A stretch of DNA of 64,000 bases. Source: CAYLPJ01 sp964385465. Lineage in GTDB: Bacteria > Planctomycetota > Phycisphaerae > SM23-33. Location of the stretch: NCBI GenBank assembly GCA_964385465.1, contig CAYLPJ010000020.1, positions 1 to 64,000 on the forward strand, read 5' to 3'. Made by a program: the position numbers and the translations under genes. Below the pieces are notes generated by a model. The model was not told the DNA's origin. It did no database searches and worked only from the letters and a program-made list of their open reading frames with translations. Of the stretch, positions 1 to 12,600 are shown piece after piece; within the stretch, counting starts at the first letter, position 1; each line of letters begins with the position of its first letter.

Positions 1-602
1 GCAGGCCGTCTACGACTTGATCCACTGATTGGGTGTCCCAATGTTGAAGTCAGGAGAAACCCCTCCGGCCGGCGGCTGCCGGCGACGCCCAGGCCGCGGA
101 CGGCGGCCGCTAATCCTTGACGGATGGGCAGTTGTGTGTTAAGTTATGAATGGATGAGGGCGGGCTCTGGAGGCCCGCAGAGGAGGAGCGGAGCGCTAAG
201 TCGCTCTGCCCCAAGGGTTTGTTGTGTAGCAGGAGCGTGTAGAACGGAGCGGTTCCGAAGGCGGCATGTCACGTCTCGACCGGACCTTGGTACGCCCCCG
301 CGGCGTCGCGGTTCGGTCTCGCCGAAGGAATCCGTCCCAGGCGCTCCCGCACGTCCGGGCGAACCGAGCCCGCACAGCACAGCACAGCACATGAGCAATG
401 GGAGTTGCCGTGACGGAGTCAGGCAGTTTGGCCCGAGCAGCCGCACGCACTTCTCGCCGTTTCTCGGCGCAGGCGACCGGCCGAAACGGTCGGCGTATGC
501 GCCGTATCGGGATTCATATCTCTTCTTAGCCGCTGGACAACCGGTTTGATGGAGGCCCGCGCCTCCGGGGTGACGCTGCCCCCTTCTGATAAGGAGCGTA
601 TC
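1..602 (+). other. Upstream region and long leader of the giant gene
   Basis: No convincing complete gene is visible here. A reading frame entering from the left edge stops at 26-28 (tail QAVYDLIH), which could be the end of a truncated upstream CDS, but eight residues prove nothing. Bases 68-83 form a GCCGGC-GGCT-GCCGGC hairpin without a T-tract. A promoter candidate lies at 117-145. The putative transcript leader of about 450 nt contains several short inverted repeats: GCGGGC/GCCCGC at 160-178, CGACCG/CGGTCG at 474-492, and GGAGGC-CCGC-GCCTCC at 551-566. An ACAGC triplication lies near 374-391. The AAGGAG ribosome site is at 591-596. An open frame at 124-549 has no protein-like character. 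Confidence 0.5.
117..145 (+). promoter_or_regulatory. Candidate sigma-70-type promoter for the giant gene
   Basis: TTGACG (117-122) is followed after exactly 17 bases by TAAGTT (140-145). The -35 box matches the consensus in five of six positions; the -10 box is weaker. If used, transcription starts near 152 and leaves a leader of about 450 nt before the start codon at 603. The same TTGAC-N17 spacing recurs upstream of three other genes in the window. Confidence 0.4.
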
Positions 603-3600
603 ATGATGGCGAAGCGACTCGCACTCTCGGCCGCGATCATCGGCCTGGCCGCCCTGTCGGCCGGCGCCCAGCCGTTCACGTCCACCTGGGTGGGCACGGA
701 CGCGAACTGGACCGACGCGGCGAACTGGGACGCCAACGTCCCGGACGCCAACACGATCGGCGTGTTCGACAACACGGGCACGAGCCTGTCGGTGGACCTC
801 CAGGCCGCGGCGCGGCAGGCCCACCAGGTGCGGTTCGACGACGCCGGACGCGGCTACAGCGTGGGCGGGGGCACGCTTCGGTTGATGGAGCTGGGCGGCA
901 CGCGCGGGCGGCTGGAGAACACGGCGAACGTCGGCGCGAGCGTGGTGAACGTGGTGTCGGCGGACGTCAGGAGCGCCACGGCGGCGGACATCGTCGTCTC
1001 CGGCGGGACGCTGAAGCTCGACGGCGCCGACAACCAGCTCGTCTCCGGAAGCCTCGCGACGGTCAACGCCGGTGCGACGCTCCACGTGACCAGCAACAGC
1101 ACGCTGGACCAGGCGGACATCGCCCTCAACAGCGGGACGCTGAAGCTCGAGGGCGTTTTCAGCCCCGGCGGCACGCCGCTGCTGCTGGATCACTTCCTCT
1201 CGGCCGACGACACATCGGGCAGCCTCGCCAGCCAGGGCATCTACAACCACTCCGGCGGCAACGAACGGCGGATGCGCGACGACTCGGGCTATCACAACCA
1301 CGAGGTCGCCATCGACGGCTTCGTCGGCTCCTGGGACACGACCTGGAACTACGACGGCGGCAAGGGCAGCGATGTCACCAGCAACTGCCGCATCGAGGAG
1401 GTCGCCGGCGGGGCCGACCCGGTCTCGCTGGGCTTCACCTCCAACGGCCTGGCCGACAGCGAAGGCGGCATGGTCAACTACTGGAAGGACACCCGCAACA
1501 ACTTCAACCTCGGGCGCAACGTGGACGTCGCCGACAGCGCGGCCGAGGAGTACTGGTTCTCGATGCTCGTCGAGACCCAGAGCGAGCACAACAACGATTT
1601 CGGCGAGGTCTTCCTGGGCTTCGGGGACACGCCGGGCTTCCACGACAAGTTCGTCGCCATCGGGTACGACCAGAGCGACCAGCTCCGCATCCGCGCCAAG
1701 GACGGCTCGACGACGGAGGTCCAGACCGGCGGGCTGTGGCAGCACTTCCAGACGCACCTGCTGGTGGGGCGCGTGGAGGTCGACCGCGCCGGCGCCGAGA
1801 CGGTCACCTTCTACCTCGATCCCACCGACGTCCGCACGAAGTCGAAGCTCAGCAGCAGCGCCGCGCATACCGTCACGCTGGACACCTCCGACTTCATCGG
1901 CGCCGACGACGTCCTGACGCACTTCCGCTGGCAGGGCTACGTCGAGGATGCCGGCGAAGGCGCCGCCACGCTGATGGACGAATTGACCATCGCGACGGCG
2001 TTCACCGATTGGCGCCAGACCGACTACATCACCGGCGGGGAACTCGCCGGGACGCTGACGGTCGGCGGCAGCTCGACGCTGGACGCCGCCGCCGGGGCGA
2101 GCCTCGGCGGGCTGGTCATGAACGCCGACGCCACACTCAACGCCCCCCAGACCGCGCCGATCACCGCGCCGACGACCGAGCTGAAGGGCAACGTCGCCTT
2201 CAACGCCGACGCGGACATCACCCTCGGGGCCGTCACCAACTCCGCCGTCGGGCCCATCGCGGTCGCCAAGAGCGGCGCGGGGACGCTGACGCTCAACGAC
2301 GCGACGACCGGCTCGGCCTTCGACGGCGGGGTCTTCAACGTCTCCGGCGGGACGGTCCACGTCACCAACGCCGACGGCAACACGTCGATCGGCACGGCCT
2401 CGGTGACCATGAGCGGCGGCGTGACGCACTTCGACGGCGGCCCGGCCGGGACGCTGGAAGACATCCGCATCGACTTCGACGAGAACTCCAACGGCCCCGA
2501 GCCTTCCGCGCCGTGGAACGCGACGGTCATGGCGGGTACGGTCCGGGAGGACCTGATCGACTACGTCACCGGCCTGGCCACGGACGTGGACGTGGACGTC
2601 AGCGACTCCGGCTGGTCCGGCTCGGGCGCCGACAGCGCCGGCTCGTCCAGCACGTCGATCGACTGGCTGAGCACCGACGCCCGGACGGACTACATCTGGA
2701 GCGAGACCGGGGACCTGCCCGAAGTGGTCCTCGGCGGGTTGGACCCCACGGCCACCTACAAGATCGAGCTTGTCTCCGCCCACGGCAGCGAGAACAACGG
2801 CACGCAGTGGTCGGTCGCCGAGCAGCCCGGCAGCGACGTGTTCTGGAACGCCGGCAATGCCCTGAGCAACGACGAGCAGATCGTCTGGGACAACCTCGAG
2901 CCCAACGCGGCCGGGGAGCTGCACGTGATGATGGGCCCCGGCGGCGGCAACGGGCACCTCAACGCCATGCGCCTGACGAAGATCGGCTTTGAGTACGCCG
3001 AGTACGGCACGGACTTCACGCTGACCGACGACGCGGGGATCGACGTGAGCGGCGCGGCCGGGTTCGGCACGCTGACGCTCGAGAACGGCGCGGTCCTGAC
3101 GGTCACCGGCGACCCGGCCTACGCGCGGTTCGAGTCGACCACGCTGGACCCCAACGGCGCGGCCAGCAGCGGCCTGAACGTCGGCGGGGACAGCATCGTC
3201 TGGGCCGGGCCCTACGACGCCGGGCTTTCGCCGGTGACGTTCCTCAAGCAGGGCGCGGGCACGCTGGTGATGAACGGCGCCCCGGCCGACGACGCCAACA
3301 CGACCGTCGAGGTCCAGGGCGGCAGCCTGGTGATCGTGCAGAACAACGACAGCAACACGCCGATGCCGGACTCGCTGTTCACGCTGGCCGGCGGGCGGCT
3401 GATCGTCGCCAGCGGCGACGGCAACGACATCACCTTCGACAACGACATCTCCATGACCGCCTCGGGCGCCATCGAGGCCAGCAAGGGCGTCGGCGGGGTC
3501 GGCGGCGCGATCGAGGTGGCCGTCGACGACGCCGTGACGATCCCCACGGGCGAGACGCTGACGCTCACCGCCGGCGGGGCCTACACGCTGCGGATGATGC

Positions 3601-6600
3601 AGGACCTCGACGGCAACGGCGGGCTGACCAAGGACGGCACGGGCGAGGCGGTGCTGGACGCCAACGTCGCCTACATGGGCGCCACCCGCGTGCTGGGCGG
3701 CTCGCTGACGATCCAGGACGACCTGGACAACGAGACCAGCAACATCGAGCTGGACGGCGGGCACCTGACCGTCAACGGCTTCGCACACACCGGCGACGTG
3801 TCGGTGACCGACGCCAACCTCGTGGTCACCTCGCCGGCCTCGGCGGTGGTGCTCAGCGCGGCGAACCTGGCGGTCGGCCCGGCCGGCGGGATCGACGTGG
3901 ACGGCAACGCCATCGTCCAGACGGCGGACCTCTCGGGCATCGCGTCGTTCGGCGCGAACCTGACGACGACGGGCAACAGCTTCACCATCCGCTCGGGCGA
4001 GACGGACGTCACCGAGGACCTGGCCACGACGGACCTGAACGTCCTGGGCGGCATCCTGACCGTCGGCGGGGACGTCGACGCGCCCGACGGCAGCGTCATC
4101 AACGGCGGGCGGCTGAACGTCTCCGGCGTGTTCACCTCGCCCTCGCTGGCCCTGACGGCCGGCGGAATCCTCTCGGCCCAGGGCCCCAACAGCCTCTCCG
4201 GCCTGCCGGACTTCACCGTCGAGAGCAACGGCGGCGTCGGCTGGCTGAACCTGGGCACGGCCCAGGTCGCCGCCGAGATGCCGCAGGTGACGGTCCAGAG
4301 CGGCTCGCTGCTGGACGGCAACACGGCGGGGCTGCTGATGATCGGCAAGGACCCGCTGAACCCCCACGGCGACGAGGGCATCGCCAACGTCCTGCTGGAA
4401 GACGGGGCGGTCTTCGGCGGGTCGGTGGCGCCCAACGAGGTCGAGCTGGGCGACGTGCGCCTCCGCGCGGCGATTATCGGCGGGGACTTCGGCATCGGGC
4501 GGGTCATCAAGGTCGGCACGGATTCGGACCCGAACGTGATCGACGACGTCTTCACCGGCGCGACCTACGGCCCGTGGAGCCGGGCGGACTTCCAGGACCC
4601 GGCGACCATCCGCGACTTCCAGGGCACGATCCTGGACGTCAGCGGAAACGGCATCGAGATCGCCATGAACGGCGAGGGCGTACGCTTCACCGCCGACGCC
4701 AACTACAGCACGCCCAACACCGACGTCGGCGTGCTCTACAGCGGCGCCGGCGAGCTGGAGCTCAACGGCGGCCCCGGCGGCACGTGGACGGTGGTCACCC
4801 GCGAGGGGCCCGGCACGGCCGAGACGCTCCGCGGCGAGACGGTCATCGCGGACTTCAACAACTCGGCCGCCATCCCGGCCGGCAAGGAGCTGCGCGTCCT
4901 CGGCGGGCGGCTGAACGTCGACGCCGGCCTCGAAGCCGACGCCCGGCTCACCCTCGGCGAGGGCGGGATGATGTGGATGCACGGCGACCAGTTCAGCCAG
5001 GGCAACATCCACGTCCAGGCCGGCGGGTACGTCTACACCGACGACACCAACGAGTTCGCCGACGCCAACTGGACGTGGGAGAGCGGGGCCATCCTGGCCT
5101 TCCGGGTGGAGAACTTCGATCCCTACACGGCCGGCTGGCCGATGAACGTGACGCTGGTCCCGGATCACCCGGCCCGAGACAGTTTCGAGGGCAGCGGCTT
5201 CATCCTCCAGGACGGCGCGGTCATCCAGACCAGCGACGACCAGAACGTGTCGATCTCTTCCAGCGGCCCGAGCGTGACGGTGGACCAGACCTCCGGCCCG
5301 GACGCGACGATCGGCCTGCGGGCCATGCCCGGCCAGACGCTGCAGGTGTGGGACACGCTGGACCTCCAGGTGGACCCCAACGGCACGCCGGACGATGGCG
5401 ACGAGTACATCCTCGATCTCGTCGTCGGTGCCACCGGCGAGGTCTCGACGGTCCGCGGCAACACCTACAACGACTACCGCCGCCAGTTGGTGCGGAACGT
5501 GCCCACCGGCCGGGTGGAGCTGACGCCGTCGGACGGCACGAACGAGACGCTGCGGATCGACCAGGTCGAGCTGCTCAGCGGCACGCTGGAGCTGGATAAG
5601 CGGGCGACGCTGGCCGACCCGACGATCCACGTGACGATGACCGACGGGACGGTCGGCAGCACGCTGCGGATCGAGGCCGGGCACGACAGCGACGCCAACG
5701 ACTACTGGAACGGCGGCTCGATCGCCGTCGGCGGGGGCAACACGATCCAACTCCGCATCGACCGCGGGGAGGCGCCCGACGGGCACGGCTTCTACAACCG
5801 CCTGGGCACGCCCATCACGGTGGTGGCCGACGGCAATGCCGCGTCGGTGGACGCCGTGTTCCAGCCGCACCGGATGAACAATTCGAGTCCTTGGTGGGAT
5901 GGCTTCGCACACATGGCCGACGTGACGCTCACCGACGGCTCGCTGGTGACGCTCTCCCAGGGCGGGTCTGATCACCCGAGGATCATGCTGGACCTGACGC
6001 TCGACGGCGAGAGCACGGTGGTCCCGCAGGAGCGCGACAGCTTCTTCACGCTCGGGCACATCGGCGGGTCCGGCACGTTGAACGTGGACGCCGGGGACGA
6101 CCGCATCCGCATGATCGGCTCGATGGCGCCCGGCGTCACCGTGGTCGCCAGCGGGACCGACCCGGTCGAGTTGACCGACCACAGCGACGGCGACCTCAGC
6201 CTCCACGGCAAGGACATCGGCTACGGCGAGGGCTTCCGCTTCAACGGCGGGACGCTGCACCTTACCGAGAACACGTCGCTGAATCACGAGATCCACTGGG
6301 AGCCCAACGGCACGCTGATCCATCAGGGCCGCACCGGCGACAACAACGGCCCGGACCTCTACGCCGGGCGGGCCGGCGGCGAGTGGGGGCACGACTTCAC
6401 GATCGCCCTGGGCAAGCCGGGCTCCAGCGCCACGGACCTCGCCAGCAACAAGGCCAACGTCGCCGAGTTCCGCGTCGACGACGTCGACGCCGGCCAGGAC
6501 CGCCCCGAGAGCACCTTCATGGGCACCCTGCGCGTCCTCGAGGACGGCTACGGGTGGATCCGCACCCGCCGCGCCGGCGACGACAAGCAGGACGAGGGCT

Positions 6601-9600
6601 ACCTCTTCGTTCCCAACGTCGTTCTCGAGCCCAATTCCGTGCTGTTCCTCGCCGAGGCCGACAACGTCGGCATCCGCGTCAGCGGCACGCTGGAAGGCGA
6701 CGCCAAGATCTTCCACGACGGCGCCGGCGACCAGAGCGAGAACGTCCTGCTGGACTTCACCGGCGACCACACGCTGACCATCTTCGGCACGACCACCAGC
6801 GGCTGGTCCAACAACACGCCCGTCGAGGGCACCATCGACACCGCCGGGCTGAGCATCGAGATGGTCCCCGCCGGCGGGAACAACCGGCGGGTGTACTTCC
6901 GCGACGGCTCGGCCGTGCTGAGCGAGGTGTTCACCGTCGACTCCAACACCGGCAACGGCGTGACCTTCGAGCCCGGCTCGACGCTGGACGTCGACGAGAC
7001 GAACTTCCTCGGCGGCGTGGCGAGCTTCTACGCCGGCCAGGCCGCCGACCTCGGCGCCACCACGTTCGGGTTCAACCCGGACTTCGGCGGCGCGACGGTC
7101 ACCATGACCACGGCCGTGTTCCACGCCGACGTGGACCTCGCCGGCGTCGACGCCACGATGAGCGGGCAGGGCACGGTCAACGCCAGGACGACCATCGGCG
7201 GGGCGGCGACGCTGGCGCCCTCGTGGGTGGTCAACGCCGGCGGGGAGCTGGTCGTCTCCGGCGACCCGGGCGCCCTCGCCGGGGCCACCGGCGTGACGCT
7301 CGCCGGCGGGCGCCTGACGGCGAACGTCAACGGCGACGCCGACGTGGCCGTCACCACGCCGATCCTCGTCGCCGAGACCTCGGCGATGGCCGTCGACCGC
7401 GCCGACGTGGCCGGCGGGTTCGACCGCACGCTGGCCTTCGGCCCGCTGACCATCGGCGAGCCCGGCGGGGCCGCCACCGTGCTGTCGGTCAACACAGGCA
7501 ACCAGTACGACATGACGTTCGCCTCCACGACGGTGGACGTCCCCACCGGGACCACCGCCGGATTCGAGCTGCTGGACACCGGCAGCGACGCCGACCTCGG
7601 CGACGTGACCTTCACCGACAACCAGACGCTCAACATCGAGGCCGCCCCCGGCTCGACGGTGAGCCTCGGCGACCTCACCGGCGGCTCGGCCGCCAGGGTC
7701 TACTTCAACCCCGTCACGCTCGACGGCGGGGCGCTGCACCTCAGCAATGCCACCGGCTGGGCCGGCGAGGTGAACGTCACCCACGGCCGGCTGCTCGTCG
7801 ACGCCAACCTCAGCGGCTACGACGGCGGGGTCTACGTGGACGAGGTGCTCGAGATCACCGCGACCGAGCCGGTCGCCCTGCACGACTTCACCGCCAACGC
7901 GCTGCGCATCTCGGCCTCGCTGGCCGGCAGCGTCGGCCCGGCCGGCTTCGGCTGGACCGCCGGCGGCTTCGACGACTTGGGCGAGGTGGTCATCGACACG
8001 CCCACCGTCGCGGATTCGTTCCGCCAGTCCGACGGGTCCGGCGGCACCCAGCCGCTGACGCTGGAGGCCTCGATCCTCCGCAGCGACTGGGCCGGGGCGA
8101 ACTTCCAGGCCCCGATCGACGTGCATGACGCCTTCGGGCTCGTGACCGCCTTCCAGGCCGACCTGGACTTCGAGGTCAGCGGCAGCATCGGCGGGCCCGG
8201 CGGGCTGCTGAAGACCGGCGACGCCGCACTGACCCTCAGCGGCGGCAACACCTACGCCGGCGATACGACCGTCGAGGCCGGCACGCTGGTGATGGCCGAC
8301 GCCAACGCCTTCGGCGAGGCCCTCAACACCGTCGAGCTGAACGACGGCACGACGCTGGTGGTCGATGCCGCCGGCGCCGACTTCGACACCCGCTACACGC
8401 TGGTGATGAACGACACCAGCACGCTGATCGTCAACGCTGCCGGCGTGAACCTCGGCGGCGTGACCGTCGGCGACAACACGCTGACGATCGCCAGCGACAT
8501 GGCCGGCGGCTCGGCCCCGGCCGACGCGCCGGGCACGACGATTCTCGACACCCCGACGCTGTCGGGCGACTACGTCCTCGTGCTGGACAACACCATCGAG
8601 GTCCGCCGGGACGTGACGGTCGCCGAGGCGACCGACGGGACCACCGGGTCGGTCACGTTCCGCGACGCCGACCACACCATGCAGATCGACAGCAACGTCA
8701 CGCTGGCCGGCCCCCGCGACTGGGAGGTCGCCGACGGGATGACCGTGCAGTTCAACGGGAACATCCTCGGCGGGCAGGACCTGACGAAGGTGGGCGCCGG
8801 CACGCTGGTGCTCAACGGGGCGGGCAACGAGATCGAGCTGCTGACCGTGGGTACCAGCCCCGGCGGCATCGTGTCGATCGGCAGCGGCAGCGGCGCGCCC
8901 AACGGCGTCGTGGTCAACCAGTCCAGCCTCTACACCGTCGACGAGCCCGACTGGGCCTTCGGCGAGGTCGACATCGCCCTCAGCGCCGGCGTGCTGGGCC
9001 TCTCGCGGGACAGCGACGCCAACTACGACTTCTCCACCGCGCCGACGCTGTCCCTCGGTGCCCACGCCGACAGCACCTACACCGGCGAGGTCACCCCCGG
9101 CATCGATGGCTTCGTCTTCGGCGGCGGGGCCGGGACACTCACGCTGGATACCCCCCTGGCCGCCGGCGAGGACTTGCGGCTGGGCTGGGACGAGAACGGC
9201 GACAGCAACCAGGAACCCCTGCCCGAGGGCAACATCGTCCTGACGGCCGAGACGGCCATCGACGGCGACGTCGAGGTCTACACCAGCATCCGGTACGCCT
9301 CGGGCGACACTGACGGCCCGTTCAACGCCGTCGACCCGTGCAGCGGCAACTGGGTGACCATCCACGAGGGCGGTGCCCTGGACCTGAACCTCACCTGGGA
9401 CGGCCTGACGAACGTCAAGATGAACGGCGGGGGGATCTCGAACGTCGGGGACGCGCTGATCGCCTCGGACCTGGCGGGGATCTTCCCCGACGGGCAGGAC
9501 TACGTCCTGGGCAGCAACTTCACGGACTGGAACGGCAACACGGACATCGAGGCCAACGCGCTGGTCAACGCCGGCTCGGACCTCGTGAAGGTCGGCGTCA

Positions 9601-12600
9601 ACCAGGTCACGCTGCGGGGCACGCAGACCTACGGCGGCGGGCTGACCGACGTGCGGGCAGGCACGCTGACGGTGGAGAAGGTCGCCGGGCTCGGCTCGAC
9701 GACGCAGGTCCGCGTCGCCGACGCCGCGAGCATCGAGCTGCTCGAGGGCGGCTCGCTGGAGAAGGTCACCCTCGGCGGGTCGCTGTCGACCGGCGGGGAC
9801 CTGACCGTCCAGGCCGCCTCGGGCGACAGCCTGGTGCTGGACGGCCCGGCCCCGGCGATCGACGTCGCCGGCGGGATGACGATGACCGTCGGGAAGGTCA
9901 ACGGCGCCGGGCTCGGCGCGGTGCTGACCAAGACCGGCGCCGGCGAGCTGGACATCCGCGACGGCAACAACGTCCTGGCGAGCTCGACGGTGAAGGTCTC
10001 CGACGGCACGGTGCGGATCCTCGGCAGCAGCGGCGGGACGTCGCTGGACACCGCCGGCGTGATCCTCGACGGCGGAACGCTCGCCGTCGAGCCGGAATCG
10101 GACATCAACCCCGGCGTCGTCGGCGACTACTGGCTGACAGGCGGCGGGCAGTCCACCACCAACTGGGACTATTCTCAGACACCGGACAACACCCAGATCG
10201 AGGACCGGATCGACTTCCGCAACGCCGGCACCTGGGGCCTCGCCCGCACCGACCGCATCGCCGGGCGATGGACCGGGTTCGTCTTCTTCGCCTCCGACAC
10301 CAACGTCGAGTTCGGCGTCAACAGCGACGACGGCAGCCGGCTGTGGGTGGACGGCTCCCAGGTCACCGCCTGGGAAGGCGGGCACGGCATGACCAGTGCC
10401 GACAACATGCGGAACAAGAACGATCAGCAGTGGTCCGACTCCCTGTTCCTGTCGGCCGGGTATCACAGCTTCGAGATGCGGCAGAAGGAGGACGGCGGCG
10501 GCGAGGGCGCCGAGCTGTGGTGGTCCGTCGAGGGCGCGACGGCGGAGATCATTCCCGCCTCGGCCCTGTTCTACGGCGGGATCGCCAATCACGTCGCGGT
10601 CGACAGCAACGTGGTGCTCACCGAGAGCTCGACGATCCTCTCCAACGCGGGCATCTCGGCGGACTTCGACACGCTGACCATGCCCGGCGGCAAGGCGTTG
10701 GAGATCGTCGGCGGGGTGAGTTTCGAGCGGATCGTCATGGACGGCTCGCTCGGGACGGTCACCTTCGACGCCAACGGCGCGGGCTCCACGCTGCACACCA
10801 ACGCCATCACCGACGGCGGCGGGGCCACGACCGTCTCCAAGATCGGCAGCGGCGTGCTGGTGATCAGCCCCGAGGCCGACCTGGACAACACCGACATCGA
10901 CGTCGCCGAGGGCACGCTTCAGCTTGCCTCGGTCTCCGGCTCGCCGCTGGTCCTGCCCGGCACGATCGGCGGGGTCGGCGACCTCCAGGCCGTCGGCGAC
11001 GGCGTCTCGCAGATCGAGGGCCTCGACCTGACCGGCACGGTCACCAAGGACGAGGCCGGGGCGCTGGTCATCACCGACGCCCTCGACACCCCCGCCGAGG
11101 TGATCCTCAACGCCGGTGCGGTCGAGACGATGGACGTCATCGACCTCGCCGGGCCGATCACCGTCAACGACGGGCTCTTCACCGCCAACGAGGACGCCAA
11201 CGTCGCGGGCCTGACGGTCAACGACGGCGGCTTCGAGGCCGACAAGGACCTGACCGCCGGGACGATCACGATCGAGACCCCCGCGTCGCTGGACGTCGCG
11301 GGCACGACCGACGCCGACGCCGCGACGCTTCGCGGCACGGTCGGACTGGTCGGCACGGCGACGATCGAAGACGCCGCCGTCCTGGGCGGGACCACCACGG
11401 TCACCCAACTTGACGCGAACAACCTGACGGTCACCGGCGGCAAGCTGGTGGTCGAGACGGCCCTGACGGCCGGCGGGTCGGTGGACCTGTCCGCCGGCGG
11501 CGTGCTGGTCGCCAACAACTCCGGCGCCCTGGCCGGGATGCCGGCGTTCACCGTCGCCGACGGCACGAACGGGGCGTGGCTGGACCTGGCCGTGGCGCAG
11601 GCGTCGGTCCCGCAGATCACCGTCGCCGACGGCGCGGGCCTGACCGGCGCGACCGACGGGCTGGCGATTCGCGGCGCGAGCGTCGCCGACGCCAACACGG
11701 ACGTCGTCCTCCAGCAGGGCGCGGTCTTCCAGGGCTCGCTGGCGCCCAACACGGTCGAGATGGGCACCACGCGGGTGCAGCTCGCCCTCTTCGGCGGCGG
11801 GCTGGACGAGCCCGTCCAGGGCGTCGGCGACGATCCCGACGCCAACGTGACCTCGGACATCTACACCGGCGCGGCCTGGGGCGTCTGGAGCCGCACGGTT
11901 CACGACAACCCGGGCACCGTCCGCAACTTCGAGGGCACGCTGGTGGACCTGGCCGGCACGGGCCTGGTGCTCAACCCCAACAACGAGACCGTCCCGCTGA
12001 ACGCCGACGCCAACTTCGTCACCGACACCGTGCGGTTCATCGGCACCGGCAACGTCCATCTGGGCGCCGTCGTCTCCGGGCCGTGGACGGACATGGTCCG
12101 CGACGGCACGGATGCCTCCGTCGGCGAGTCCGTCATGGAGACCTGGAACCAGGTCGTCGGCGCCGGGCAGACCCTCACGCTGCTCAACGGCGAGATGGTC
12201 CCCTACTCGCAGAACGTCCTGCACGGCGACGCGAACATGATCGTCGGCCCCGGCGGCGTGCTCCGCCTGCACAACGGCGAGAGCCGCCCGAACGCCGGCA
12301 AGGTCACCGTCCAGGAAGGCGGCATGATCTACTTCAACAACAACAACCGCATGACCAACGGCGCCGAGTTCGTCTTCGAGCCCAACTCCACGCTCGTGTG
12401 GTCCTACGACAACGCCAACCCGAACACCTGGCCGGTGCAGGGCCAGAAGAACATCATCATCGTCCAGGACAACGGCAACGAGGACACGCTGACCAACCCG
12501 CTGCGGCTGGCCGACGGGTCCTACCTGATCGGGCGGAACAACTGGTGCCGCCTCCGCGAGGGCGCCGGCGTCGCCGCGGCGACGGACGCGGCCCCCGGCG

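Noticed and set aside
124..549. Possible 141-aa gene upstream of the first giant gene
   Set aside because: Composition is Arg/Ser/Gly-rich without a recognisable pattern, it lacks a ribosome site, and it lies in the presumed leader.
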